Shown in pieces: positions 1-8,182 of a DNA stretch of 64,000 bases. The position numbers and the translations under genes were made by a program. Position 1 is the stretch's first letter; each line of letters opens with the position of its first letter. The notes under the pieces are model-generated. The model was not told where the DNA came from, made no database searches, and worked only from the letters and a program-made list of their open reading frames with translations. The DNA is from Phycisphaeraceae bacterium (GTDB lineage Bacteria > Planctomycetota > Phycisphaerae > Phycisphaerales > Phycisphaeraceae), in the NCBI GenBank assembly GCA_002716625.1, contig PBAS01000017.1, forward strand, positions 84,910 to 148,909. Reading direction: 5' to 3'.

Positions 1-737
1 TATTCACGGTTCGTCAGATCAGGGAAGTAAGGCGTCAATTGCTCGCTGGTGAGTTGACCCTTGTAGACCAGCACCTTGGTTGAGATGCTGCAGATGTAAA
101 AGAGCTTGGCTTGCTCCAGGTTACTGCTGCGTAATTCGTGGCTAGTTAATTTATTAATCAGGTATAACTGGCGTTCTAGTTTTTCACCCGCAACGCCCTC
201 GGCTCCGCCAATAAAAACCTGTTCGATGGCGGGTTCGGTCAATCTGGCAGATGGGCCGATGTCAGCGGCGTCCGCATCGGTGGGAACTGGGCGCCACCCC
301 AGAAGTTTTTGGCCCTGCGCCGCGATGATTCGTTCGACGACTTGTCGACAGTGTTCGCGTTGTGCGGTATCGGGTGGGAGGAACACCATCCCCACCCCAT
401 ATTGACCGGGATCTGGCAGGGTAATATTCAGATTATCTTTGACCGCTCCGGCTAAAAATTCGTGTGGCAGAGCGGTGAGGATACCAGCTCCATCCCCAGT
501 GTTGGCTTCGCAGCCACAAGCGCCCCGGTGGCTCAGGTGATGAAGGACCTCGATTGCATCTACAACCATTTGATGGCTGCGACGCCCTTTGATGTCAGCA
601 ACAAAGCCAACGCCACAAGCATCCTTTTCATATGCAGGGTCATAAAGACCAACCTTTGCTGGTCCCCCTTTAGCTTTTTTCAGTGTCAATGGTTGGTGGC
701 TCAAGGTGGAGGTTTTCGGGGGATGGGGGAGGGTCAT
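1..737 (-). CDS. gltB: Glutamate synthase large subunit, N-terminal part (runs off left edge)
   Basis: Only the first 245 codons are in the window. They encode the class II glutamine amidotransferase domain that releases ammonia from glutamine for glutamate synthesis. The catalytic Cys is at residue 41 in DACGVGFVAD, after a 40-residue leader of the kind that is removed in GOGAT enzymes. HRGACGCEANTGDGAG and the later LTSEQLTPYFPDLTNRE are typical GltB segments. The start is ATG at 737, which shares ATGA with the stop of the upstream LysR gene. GGAG lies 7 bases upstream (745-748). The flavin and Fe-S domains would lie beyond the left edge. The assignment to GltB is confident. Whether a separate gltD follows cannot be seen. 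Confidence 0.93.
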   Translation of the reverse strand, partial: MTLPHPPKTSTLSHQPLTLKKAKGGPAKVGLYDPAYEKDACGVGFVADIKGRRSHQMVVDAIEVLHHLSHRGACGCEANTGDGAGILTALPHEFLAGAVKDNLNITLPDPGQYGVGMVFLPPDTAQREHCRQVVERIIAAQGQKLLGWRPVPTDADAADIGPSARLTEPAIEQVFIGGAEGVAGEKLERQLYLINKLTSHELRSSNLEQAKLFYICSISTKVLVYKGQLTSEQLTPYFPDLTNRE

Positions 738-1681
738 ACCTTAACTCCCGCAAGATCACTGCTTGTTTCCAACTCTGCTTGGCTGGCAATACCCCCATCC
801 GGCCCAGAATCTTTTATTAGAAAGTCGACAAAAGCTTGGGTCAGTGGAGCGAACCCGTGCCCATGATGGTGGCGGCGATGGATGATGCCGATTGGTCGAA
901 GCAGTTCGGGTTCCAGTGGGATCACAGATAACTGGCCGGTTGTCACTTCACGCCTAGCCATGCGGATGGGCAGAATCGAGATGTGATCGGTCACGGCAAC
1001 TGCGTTTTTGATGGTATCAATGTTATCGAACACATTGTCGATGGATGGGTTGACATCATGTTTGCGCAAATACTTACGGATGTGCTGGGCGACTGGCAGG
1101 CTCGATTCAAATGCTACCATGTCATGGTTATTCAACTGTGTGGGGCGGACGTATGTTTTTTCTGTGAGTGGGTGACCTGGTCGACACACCACCCCCATCC
1201 GTTCTTCCCGGAGAGGAATGAAACTGACATGTGCCCATCGATCTGGATAGGAAACAATTCCCAGGTGGCAGCGCCCTTCTCTAACCGCATTGGCCACATG
1301 CTGTGGATGCTTGTATTCAATGATGATTTCGACGTTTGGATGAAGTAGTTTGAAGTTCGACTTGACTTGGCTCAGCAGATCGATGCCGGCTGAGTAGATC
1401 GCCTCGACGCATAAAGTACCTTCTAGCTGGTGGCACCCACTAACTCTTTGTTCAAGTCTTTCATAGTCTTCAAGCAATTGGTTGCAGCCTTCCAGAAAGA
1501 CCTGTCCCGCCGCAGTGAGCTTTAATGGCCGCACCGAACGGTCCAATAGTTGAACTCCTAATTTCTGCTCCAGCTGGCGGATACGTTGCGATACAGCCGA
1601 TTGTGTTACACCATATCGAACCGCGGCTTTGCTGATACTCTGGTGCAAGGCGACTGATCGGAAAAGCTTAAGCAACTGCAT
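734..1681 (-). CDS. LysR-family transcriptional regulator, coupled to gltB
   Basis: This is a 315-residue LysR-type regulator of usual family length. Residues 1-60 form the winged helix-turn-helix, with SISKAAVRYGVTQSAVSQRI and RQLEQKLGVQLLDRS. The remainder is the periplasmic-binding-protein-like effector domain. Its TGA stop overlaps the ATG of gltB (ATGA), so the two genes are almost certainly co-transcribed and translationally coupled. By inference it controls nitrogen assimilation, as GltC does in Bacillus, but there gltC is divergent rather than upstream in the same operon. The start at 1681 lies 8 bases after a strong -10 box, so the mRNA may be leaderless. Confidence 0.9.
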   Translation of the reverse strand: MQLLKLFRSVALHQSISKAAVRYGVTQSAVSQRIRQLEQKLGVQLLDRSVRPLKLTAAGQVFLEGCNQLLEDYERLEQRVSGCHQLEGTLCVEAIYSAGIDLLSQVKSNFKLLHPNVEIIIEYKHPQHVANAVREGRCHLGIVSYPDRWAHVSFIPLREERMGVVCRPGHPLTEKTYVRPTQLNNHDMVAFESSLPVAQHIRKYLRKHDVNPSIDNVFDNIDTIKNAVAVTDHISILPIRMARREVTTGQLSVIPLEPELLRPIGIIHRRHHHGHGFAPLTQAFVDFLIKDSGPDGGIASQAELETSSDLAGVKV

Positions 1682-1689
1682 AAGCGGGG

Positions 1690-1717
1690 ATCATAACATT
1701 AGTAAAACTAATGTCAA
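1690..1717 (-). promoter_or_regulatory. Sigma-70-type promoter of the lysR-gltB operon
   Basis: On the minus strand TTGACA (1712-1717) and TATGAT (1690-1695) are separated by 16 bases, close to the sigma-70 consensus. Transcription would start about at 1684-1682, directly before the ATG at 1681, leaving almost no leader. No Shine-Dalgarno sequence lies between the promoter and the start codon. Confidence 0.7.
1696..1714. promoter_or_regulatory. Palindromic LysR-type operator candidate
   Basis: ACATTAG (1696-1702) and CTAATGT (1708-1714) are perfect inverted arms around a 5-base spacer. The inner ATTAG...CTAAT fits the T-N11-A signature of LysR-type boxes. The palindrome fills the spacer between the -35 and -10 boxes, so bound protein would compete with RNA polymerase. 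This suggests autorepression by the LysR protein of the same operon; the binding itself is inferred. Confidence 0.6.
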
Positions 1718-1869
1718 GAAAACTATAATTCAATGGGATTTATGTTCACCGCAAGGCTGAACGCCGTTCCTGTTCTGCGGGGAAAGGGCAGGTTGCCATC
1801 TTTTGGTATGTTAAGTATTTAAAATTAAAATATTTGCGTGTGATCAAGGTTCATGGGTGCGGTGTGTGA

Positions 1870-2787
1870 TCAAATTAGGTCACGGGCACGGTACATCCAC
1901 TTTGGATAAATGAACCGATTGGCGACTACACTTTTTTTAAGTAGATCCGGGAAAAACTGGCGAACAAGGCGTCGAGCTTGGGTGAATCCTGTCAACTGCC
2001 GGCGCCAATATCGATCTTCGAGTAGATCGACCATATGTCGGCCCAGTGTTGCCATCAACGGATCAAGGCGATTGGGGCCTAGTTTTTGGTGATGGTGCTG
2101 GCACCACTCAACACGGCTCTTCAGTGACCATAGTGGGTGCCACGAGGAACGTGACTGCTGAGTGGGGTGAATCCGCTTGGCGACCAGAGGCTGGTCGACT
2201 AACCGGATAGATCCTGCAAGTCGAAGATCGGCTGCAAAGAGCATGTCTTCTCCATGGCGAACGGCTGGATTGAAGCGGATCTGCTCCTGGTCTAGGACAG
2301 CACGCCGAACCATCAACGATGAAGGTGTCACGTAGTGATACCCGATCAGTGCCTCCACGGTGGGATTGTCTTTGGTATGTTCGGTTTCTTCGTGGTTTCG
2401 GTCGCCCACTTCAGTTTCAAAATTAAACACGCGACTGTATACCGCGACTGCGTCAGGGTGACGATCCATTGCTTGAATCTGTTTTTGTGTCTTAGCGGGT
2501 TCCCACAAATCATCGGAATCGAGAAAAGCAATAAAACGGCAACTCGATAGATCAATTGCAGTATTTCTTGCTTGGGATTCACCGCAATTACTCTGTCGAA
2601 TCAGATGGATCTTATCTGGGAATTGCCTTGCCAGATTCTGAACCACGTCAGCGGTGGCATCTGTTGAACCGTCATCAATAACCAGGATCTCGTGTGGTGC
2701 ATCGGTTTGATTGAGTACCGATCGTATCGTTGCAGTAATGAACGATTCGGCGTTGTAACACGGGATGATTGTAGTGACATCTGCCAT
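1870..2787 (-). CDS. Glycosyltransferase family 2
   Basis: This 305-residue protein has the GT-A fold signature. An N-terminal strand reads TTIIPCYNAESF. ILVIDDGSTDATADVV binds the nucleotide, and FLDSDDLWEPAK carries the metal-binding acidic motif near residue 95. The C-terminal third is basic and aromatic with no membrane helix, so the enzyme is probably cytoplasmic or loosely membrane-associated. It lies 53 bases downstream of another GT2 gene in the same direction and probably shares its transcript. Its context is a surface-polysaccharide locus. The transferred sugar and acceptor cannot be read from sequence. Confidence 0.88.
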   Translation of the reverse strand: MADVTTIIPCYNAESFITATIRSVLNQTDAPHEILVIDDGSTDATADVVQNLARQFPDKIHLIRQSNCGESQARNTAIDLSSCRFIAFLDSDDLWEPAKTQKQIQAMDRHPDAVAVYSRVFNFETEVGDRNHEETEHTKDNPTVEALIGYHYVTPSSLMVRRAVLDQEQIRFNPAVRHGEDMLFAADLRLAGSIRLVDQPLVAKRIHPTQQSRSSWHPLWSLKSRVEWCQHHHQKLGPNRLDPLMATLGRHMVDLLEDRYWRRQLTGFTQARRLVRQFFPDLLKKSVVANRFIYPKWMYRARDLI

Positions 2788-2840
2788 GGCGGAATTAGGA
2801 TCTCAAAGTTGGAATCGAGGGTCTGGTTGCGACAAGTGAT

Positions 2841-3773
2841 TCACTCACTGTGCAGTTGCCTCATTTTCACGCCTCGCACATAACCCTTCCATTGGTAATA
2901 GGATTTCTTTATTTCGAAGCGACGTTCGGCATCTGTGATTAAGTTTGCTCGGACTGCTGCAGTGGCATAGAACACAAGAGAACGCCACATCCACCCCGGT
3001 ATGCCGAAGATCCGGCGGCCGGGATGGTGTTTATTGTCAGTCATACCGCTCGTGAACCAAATTCGTTCATGCCTGTTTAATACCCAGCGGATTGATGATC
3101 GGTTTCGGGGTACATAGTGCCATGCCGGTGCATCGCCAACGTACATTGCCTTATAGCCATTGGCCAGCAATCGATCCTGGATTTCAAACTCTTCGCCTAT
3201 GGGGTTACCGGTTGCCCCCATGCCTAATGAGGTCTTAAATCCCCCCACGGCTTGTAGATTTTCCACGTATGCAGCATAGTTGGCACCCAGGAAGCAAGGC
3301 TTGGTGATCGGTGCAGTAGGATCATCAAGCCGCCAACCTCTGACGGATGGGGGCATATGCGAAAGCATCCAGTCGGCTGGAGCTACTTCATAGTCAATAT
3401 ACAGCGGCCCGCCATAGAAAAAATTTGGTCCTGATTGTGTGGATTGTTTGGCGTAGGCTTTAAGCCACCCCGGCGCGACACGCACATCGTCATCTGTGAA
3501 GATAACCAAACCCCGGCGGATTTCATCAAGCGAGTACTGTAACGCTCGGCTTTTCCCCTTTGGTTTAAGATTTCGATATTCCAGCGGCAATGTACTAGCG
3601 AATTCAGCACACATTTGCTGTGCGCCAGAATCAGATCCATTTTCGATTATCCAGAAATGTTCAAACGTGGGCGGTTGTTCGACGTGTTGTAGGCTTTCAA
3701 GCGTCCGTTGCAATAGCTGCAACCGATCGTGTGTGCATATTACAACATTGATTGGTGTTTCAGAAATTGACAT
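2841..3773 (-). CDS. Glycosyltransferase family 2
   Basis: The protein has 310 residues with NVVICTHDRLQLLQRTLESL at the N-terminus and LVIFTDDDVRVAPGWL around residue 95, where TDDD is the metal-binding motif. GANYAAYVENLQAVGGF and IGEEFEIQDRL resemble the acceptor-site region (ED-type motif) of GT2 enzymes that act on lipid-linked glycans. It is the first gene of a two-gene minus-strand unit, divergent from the methyltransferase at 4403 across a 629-base gap. The start is ATG at 3773. The product is probably a cytoplasmic enzyme of exopolysaccharide or lipopolysaccharide assembly; its specificity is unknown. Confidence 0.87.
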   Translation of the reverse strand: MSISETPINVVICTHDRLQLLQRTLESLQHVEQPPTFEHFWIIENGSDSGAQQMCAEFASTLPLEYRNLKPKGKSRALQYSLDEIRRGLVIFTDDDVRVAPGWLKAYAKQSTQSGPNFFYGGPLYIDYEVAPADWMLSHMPPSVRGWRLDDPTAPITKPCFLGANYAAYVENLQAVGGFKTSLGMGATGNPIGEEFEIQDRLLANGYKAMYVGDAPAWHYVPRNRSSIRWVLNRHERIWFTSGMTDNKHHPGRRIFGIPGWMWRSLVFYATAAVRANLITDAERRFEIKKSYYQWKGYVRGVKMRQLHSE

Positions 3774-4402
3774 GAACTAGGGTGTCTTGCAATGTGTTGA
3801 TGACGTGCATATCACTTGATCTTTCAGCGGGTTCTTATGGCAAGGCCATACCGGACTTGACCCGTGTTCGGCCAGGATGTTGATACCAAGATTGTCGGCT
3901 GGTCCTTGAAGAGGGCCAATGCAGAAGAATGTCAAAAATGCGGCCAGTAGCATGGATATCTCCATCTCTTCGGCTTGTCTGCGTGCCGTCAGATGCATCG
4001 ATCTGTTCACCAACGAGTTCATTGGGGAGTGAGGCTGGATGCTGAGGATGAGGAATAACGGTGACTAATTCCAAATGCTGTTTCCTATATTTAAGGGTAT
4101 TTCAGTGGTCAATGGCTGCTCGAATATCAGGTGATATTTTCAGTGGTAAGCAGGCGAAGTAATTGAATTTGCTACATGTCGTGGATACGCGGCGATGGAG
4201 CCAACAAATACGGGATTTTCAATGTCTAATTGGGTTCTTAGGTGAAGCCCAAGATGGCACACATATTAGATTGGGTGTTTATCGGCCAGATTTCTTGGGC
4301 AAGACAATCGGACTGCACAATTAGCCGATAATCCTTATTACACCGCGGTACGCAGCGGTATGTACGAACAAGCACGCAATATTTCGGCTGCAATAGATCC
4401 CC
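3774..4402. other. Intergenic region between divergent GT2 and methyltransferase genes
   Basis: These 629 bases lie between the two arms of the polysaccharide locus. Short open frames on the minus strand (3777-4022, 3835-4074) overlap one another and resemble no family I know. The stretch must hold the promoters for both directions, but no convincing -35/-10 pair stood out. It may contain decayed coding sequence. Confidence 0.5.
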
Positions 4403-5248
4403 ATGGTGATGGACACAACCGCCGACCAGCCAAGTAGTTACCTTACGCAAGATGCGCGTTTCTTTCAGCAGCGTGACGATTTTACCCGAGCGGCTGCAGA
4501 AAGAATCGTCCCGTTACTTCTGGAGCTGTATTCCCCCAAGAGTGTGATCGATCTGGGATGTGGTGTGGGAACTTGGCTCTCGGTGTTTCAAGGGCACGGT
4601 GTCCACGAGGTTCATGGCATCGATGGCTGGGAGGTAGATACGTCACTGTTGCAGATTGCCCCGAAGGATTTTGAAAAGCATGATCTAAGCCACAAGGTGG
4701 CAGTGGGTCGTCACTATGATTTGGCAATTAGCTTGGAAGTTGCCGAACATCTGCCGCCAAGATCGGCGGGCGATTTTGTGAAAACACTGGTTGATTTAGC
4801 GCCGGTTGTTCTATTTTCCGCAGCAATTCCAAACCAAGGCGGCATTAACCACGTCAATGAGCAATGGCCGCAGTATTGGGCAGAGATGTTTGGAGGTCAC
4901 AACTATGTGGCGATCGACACAATCCGTCGCCAGATCTGGCGTGATGCTTCAATCAAGGGTTGGTACCGCCAGAATATTTTTATGTTTTCACGTTCGGACA
5001 TTTTGGAAGGCCATCCTGCGTTACGGGATGCTTATAAACAGACTTGGCCTGAGCAGTTAGATCTGGTTCATCCCCAGATTTTCAGTTGGAAACAGAGCGA
5101 CCATCAACGAGAGATAATTCGAGCTAGGCAACTGACATTGGCTGACGTCGTCCGTATGCTTCCGGAACTGATACGTAGGTCTATCGTGAGTCGTTGGAAA
5201 AGATTGCGGGGGGCAACCGATGTGAAGCCCAGTTCGGGTATGCGATGA
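4403..5248 (+). CDS. Class I SAM-dependent methyltransferase
   Basis: This 281-residue protein has the glycine-rich SAM-binding motif VIDLGCGVGTWL at about residues 48-59, followed by an acidic residue in the next strand (HGIDGWEV). ISLEVAEHLP matches the post-motif helix of small-molecule methyltransferases. It is the first gene of the plus-strand polysaccharide run and its TGA stop overlaps the next ATG. A role in methylating a sugar or capping a growing glycan fits the neighbours but is inferred. ATG at 4409 is an alternative start; no clear Shine-Dalgarno distinguishes the two. Confidence 0.85.
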   Translation: MVMDTTADQPSSYLTQDARFFQQRDDFTRAAAERIVPLLLELYSPKSVIDLGCGVGTWLSVFQGHGVHEVHGIDGWEVDTSLLQIAPKDFEKHDLSHKVAVGRHYDLAISLEVAEHLPPRSAGDFVKTLVDLAPVVLFSAAIPNQGGINHVNEQWPQYWAEMFGGHNYVAIDTIRRQIWRDASIKGWYRQNIFMFSRSDILEGHPALRDAYKQTWPEQLDLVHPQIFSWKQSDHQREIIRARQLTLADVVRMLPELIRRSIVSRWKRLRGATDVKPSSGMR

Positions 5249-6216
5249 AACCTTTAACGTCCCCCCCACCGAAGACTGTCTCTGTTGTGATGCCGTGCTA
5301 TAACGGTATGCCATATCTGGCTAAGGCACTGGAGACTGCGGTACACCAGACCCATCGGGCCATTGAAATCATTGTGGTGGATGACGGTTCAACGGATCGC
5401 AGTGATCTGTGTGTTCAAGAATATGCCCGGGCTCATCCTGATGCAGGAATAAAGTTGATCCAGCAGGAAAACCAGGGTGAGCCAGCTGCACGTAATGCGG
5501 GAATTGCAGTGTCCACTGGTCATTGGGTTGCTAGTCTTGACACGGATGATTGGTGGGAACCTAAAAAGCTAGAGAAGCAACTGGCAGTTGCAGGTCGTTC
5601 GGGAGCCAGTTGTGTCCTCGTTCATACGGGCATCATCCGCCATTTCCCCGACGGTCGATACGAAGTGGCGGATTCATCGGGCCCATCCCGCCGCGTTGGC
5701 TGGTGTACTGAGGCACTTCTAGAACCAGCTCATATTAGCCATCCTTCGATTATGGTTCGTCGCGATATCTTGGACCAGATCAAAAGCTACGACGAAACAT
5801 TCAAGCAGGCGTGCGATATTGATCTGTACTTCCGCCTTAGCGTAATGGGGACATTTGCGTTCGTTGAAGAACCCATGGTTCATTACCGTTACCACGTAGC
5901 GCAAATGAGTGAAGACAGGTTTGATCAAATCCAGTATCACTTTCGAGCAATTAATAAATTCATAAAACACCATCCACAGCAGGTCGACAAAATCGGAATT
6001 CGCCAGTTTCATGATGCAATGGCTGAGTTGACGGTTGTCAAACTAGAAAGTTATTACTGGCGCCGGCGATTAGCCGATTTTCGCAAACTGCTGGCGTACG
6101 CCAATCAGCACGGGTTAGACAATCCGCAGATTGATGTTTGGCGCAAGCGTGGACGATGGCCGAACTGGTCAATTTATATCAAAGACTGTTTATGCAAGAG
6201 GAGCCACTGTTTGTGA
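5245..6216 (+). CDS. Glycosyltransferase family 2
   Basis: The start is placed at ATG 5245, which overlaps the preceding stop as ATGA; an upstream in-frame codon at 5194 would add 17 unrelated residues. The 323-residue product shows SVVMPCYNGMPYLAKAL, IIVVDDGSTDRSD and VASLDTDDWWEPKK, the nucleotide- and metal-binding elements of a GT-A enzyme. The tail YYWRRRLADF recurs in similar form in the GT2 proteins at 1870 and 7148, which points to paralogues. It is the second gene of the plus-strand polysaccharide operon. Confidence 0.88.
   Translation: MKPLTSPPPKTVSVVMPCYNGMPYLAKALETAVHQTHRAIEIIVVDDGSTDRSDLCVQEYARAHPDAGIKLIQQENQGEPAARNAGIAVSTGHWVASLDTDDWWEPKKLEKQLAVAGRSGASCVLVHTGIIRHFPDGRYEVADSSGPSRRVGWCTEALLEPAHISHPSIMVRRDILDQIKSYDETFKQACDIDLYFRLSVMGTFAFVEEPMVHYRYHVAQMSEDRFDQIQYHFRAINKFIKHHPQQVDKIGIRQFHDAMAELTVVKLESYYWRRRLADFRKLLAYANQHGLDNPQIDVWRKRGRWPNWSIYIKDCLCKRSHCL
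6199..6203 (+). promoter_or_regulatory. Ribosome binding site AGGAG selecting a GTG start
   Basis: AGGAG lies 9 bases before GTG at 6213, which overlaps the preceding stop as GTGA. ATG at 6192 lies upstream of this site and so is unlikely to be the start. Confidence 0.65.
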
Positions 6217-7151
6217 CAGATCTAACCGTGGCTATCTGTACATACCGGCGACCAGAGTTGTTGCGCACCACGCTCATGTCTTTGGCCAGTTGTGATCCAA
6301 TTAAAGCCAGTTGGGATCTTTTACTGGTTGATAACGGGTGCAGCGATGAGATTAATCAGATCAGCCGCCTCTTTGAAAGCCAGCTTCCCATTCGTTATGT
6401 GCAGGAACTTCAGTTGGGTATTAGTCATGCACGCAACTGCGCAGTACGTCAGGCAGCTGCCCCCATTGTTTTGTTCTCCGATGATGATGTGATATTTGAG
6501 GCCACATGGCTTAGTCGGATGTGGACAGCAATTATAGATCATCCCCAGTGCGCATTTTGGGGGGGACGTGTGGTTGCCGATTGGCCGATTCCCACGCCGT
6601 CTTGGTATGACCCACAGCGTTGTCCCATGCTGGGCGATGCCGTTGTCCGGTACGACTGCGGTCAAGAATCCCGTGATTGGGATGCAGCAGAGGATCCCCC
6701 CTTTTATACAGCCAACCTGGCGTTGCGGGTCGAGGCGGTCGCCATGGCAGGTTTTTTCGATCCAATACTTGGGTACCATGGTCGAGTACCATTCGGCGGC
6801 GAAGACAGTCTAATGGTCAAGTCAATTTCGGATGCTGGAGGAAAAGGATGGTATGCAGCTGATGCTGTGGTTCATCACCCTGTTCCGCCTCATCGAACAT
6901 CACGCTGTTATGCAAGGCAATTTGCTTGGCGGCAGGGATGCGTAAGTGTGCTGATGGCGCGACGCGACGCTGGCCGTATTCCGCTTTGGCTCTATCGCCT
7001 ATCAGTAATAAAAACGTTGACGTCTATCGGGACCTGGTTTTTGGGGGCGGTTTGCATGAACCAGTCTATCGCCTTTGCCGGGCAGGTGATGACAATATTT
7101 AATCTATCAAAATGCTGGCACTGTGTGTGTCCAATGGCAACCAAGAGATGA
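6213..7151 (+). CDS. Glycosyltransferase family 2
   Basis: The start is GTG 6213, chosen because of the AGGAG 9 bases upstream and the 4-base GTGA overlap with the previous gene. The 312-residue protein begins with LTVAICTYRRPELLRTTLMS and carries IVLFSDDDVIFEATWL as its metal-binding motif. FGGEDSLMVKSISDAG matches the ED acceptor motif of this subgroup. The last 50 residues are hydrophobic (TSIGTWFLGAVCMNQSIAF), consistent with membrane association. It resembles the minus-strand GT2 at 2841 more than its direct neighbours. The sugar specificity is unknown. Confidence 0.87.
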   Translation: MTDLTVAICTYRRPELLRTTLMSLASCDPIKASWDLLLVDNGCSDEINQISRLFESQLPIRYVQELQLGISHARNCAVRQAAAPIVLFSDDDVIFEATWLSRMWTAIIDHPQCAFWGGRVVADWPIPTPSWYDPQRCPMLGDAVVRYDCGQESRDWDAAEDPPFYTANLALRVEAVAMAGFFDPILGYHGRVPFGGEDSLMVKSISDAGGKGWYAADAVVHHPVPPHRTSRCYARQFAWRQGCVSVLMARRDAGRIPLWLYRLSVIKTLTSIGTWFLGAVCMNQSIAFAGQVMTIFNLSKCWHCVCPMATKR

Positions 7152-8182
7152 GTCAGACCACCAGCCTATCGCCAACGCCTGATGTCGCGGTTGTAGTTAC
7201 AACTTACAATCGTTCGCAGTTTCTTTCTGAAACCATTGAGTCGGTAATTAATCAGAAATTTGACGGTCGAACCGAATTGGTGATTGTGGACGATGGGTCA
7301 ACGGACAATACTGCCGACCTTGCAGACCTCTATTGCCGCCGATTTTCAGACCCTCTTGGGGACCTGTTGATTAGATATGTCTTTCAGGATAACCAAGGTT
7401 TGGCCGTGGCGCGTAACACGGGTGTGTTTAAAACCAACGCCCCTTTGATCGCCTTCGTTGATGACGATGATTTAGTTGAGCCGACAAAAACGCAGGCTCA
7501 GGTTGATGCGTTTCATCAGGATCCCCAGGTTGGTTTGGTGCATACATCCTTCCGATATGTGGACTATCAGGGACGTCTTAATCTGGGCGATCGATCACAG
7601 CCGCAGCGTGTAGACAATCCCTGTGTTGGATCGTGCGTGAATGTATTGTTAAATGAGTTGCTGGTCATTTCATCCACCGTGATGGTACGCCGCCAAATAC
7701 TAATGCAGGCAGCGGCTCTTGAACCGCACGGTCTTCCTTATGATCCGAAGTGGGTTCGTTCTCAGGATTACGATATGGCACTGCGTATGGCTCGGATCAG
7801 TAAGTTTGCGTATGTCGCTACCCCCCAGCTTCGCTACCGCCTGCATGACAGCAATATTGCGATGTCCAAAGGTAATATCAAAACCGCCTACGAGTATCAC
7901 TGCCGGGTTCAAATTGACTTTGTACGCCGCTATGGGCACGAGTTTGGCATTGACGAAAACGAGGTGAAGCAGCGTGCGGCAACATTCTTACTGCAGCGGG
8001 CAAATTCATGTTTTTGGCGCCGGCGGTTCACCACGGCTCTTGAAATCTGCGATCTTGCAGATGAAATGGAAATAGGCCACGAGGCATTTCAAGCTGTTCG
8101 TGCCAAGGCATCACGGCCAGTATGGATTTATAAGGCCAAGGATTATATCGACCAAATCCTTGGTCGGGACACCTATCCATGA
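7148..8182 (+). CDS. Glycosyltransferase family 2
   Basis: ATG 7148 overlaps the previous stop as ATGA and was preferred over the codon at 7112. The product is 344 residues with VAVVVTTYNRSQFLSETIES, LVIVDDGSTDNTADL and IAFVDDDDLVEPTK. The C-terminus has the FWRRRFTTAL block also seen as YWRRR in its paralogues at 1870 and 5245. The stop overlaps the next ATG (ATGA). It is most likely a cytoplasmic enzyme adding one sugar of the surface glycan. Confidence 0.88.
   Translation: MSQTTSLSPTPDVAVVVTTYNRSQFLSETIESVINQKFDGRTELVIVDDGSTDNTADLADLYCRRFSDPLGDLLIRYVFQDNQGLAVARNTGVFKTNAPLIAFVDDDDLVEPTKTQAQVDAFHQDPQVGLVHTSFRYVDYQGRLNLGDRSQPQRVDNPCVGSCVNVLLNELLVISSTVMVRRQILMQAAALEPHGLPYDPKWVRSQDYDMALRMARISKFAYVATPQLRYRLHDSNIAMSKGNIKTAYEYHCRVQIDFVRRYGHEFGIDENEVKQRAATFLLQRANSCFWRRRFTTALEICDLADEMEIGHEAFQAVRAKASRPVWIYKAKDYIDQILGRDTYP

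Noticed and set aside
735..866. Plus-strand frame (462-866) across the gltB/LysR joint
   Set aside because: It is antisense to two clearly recognised genes and has no family features.
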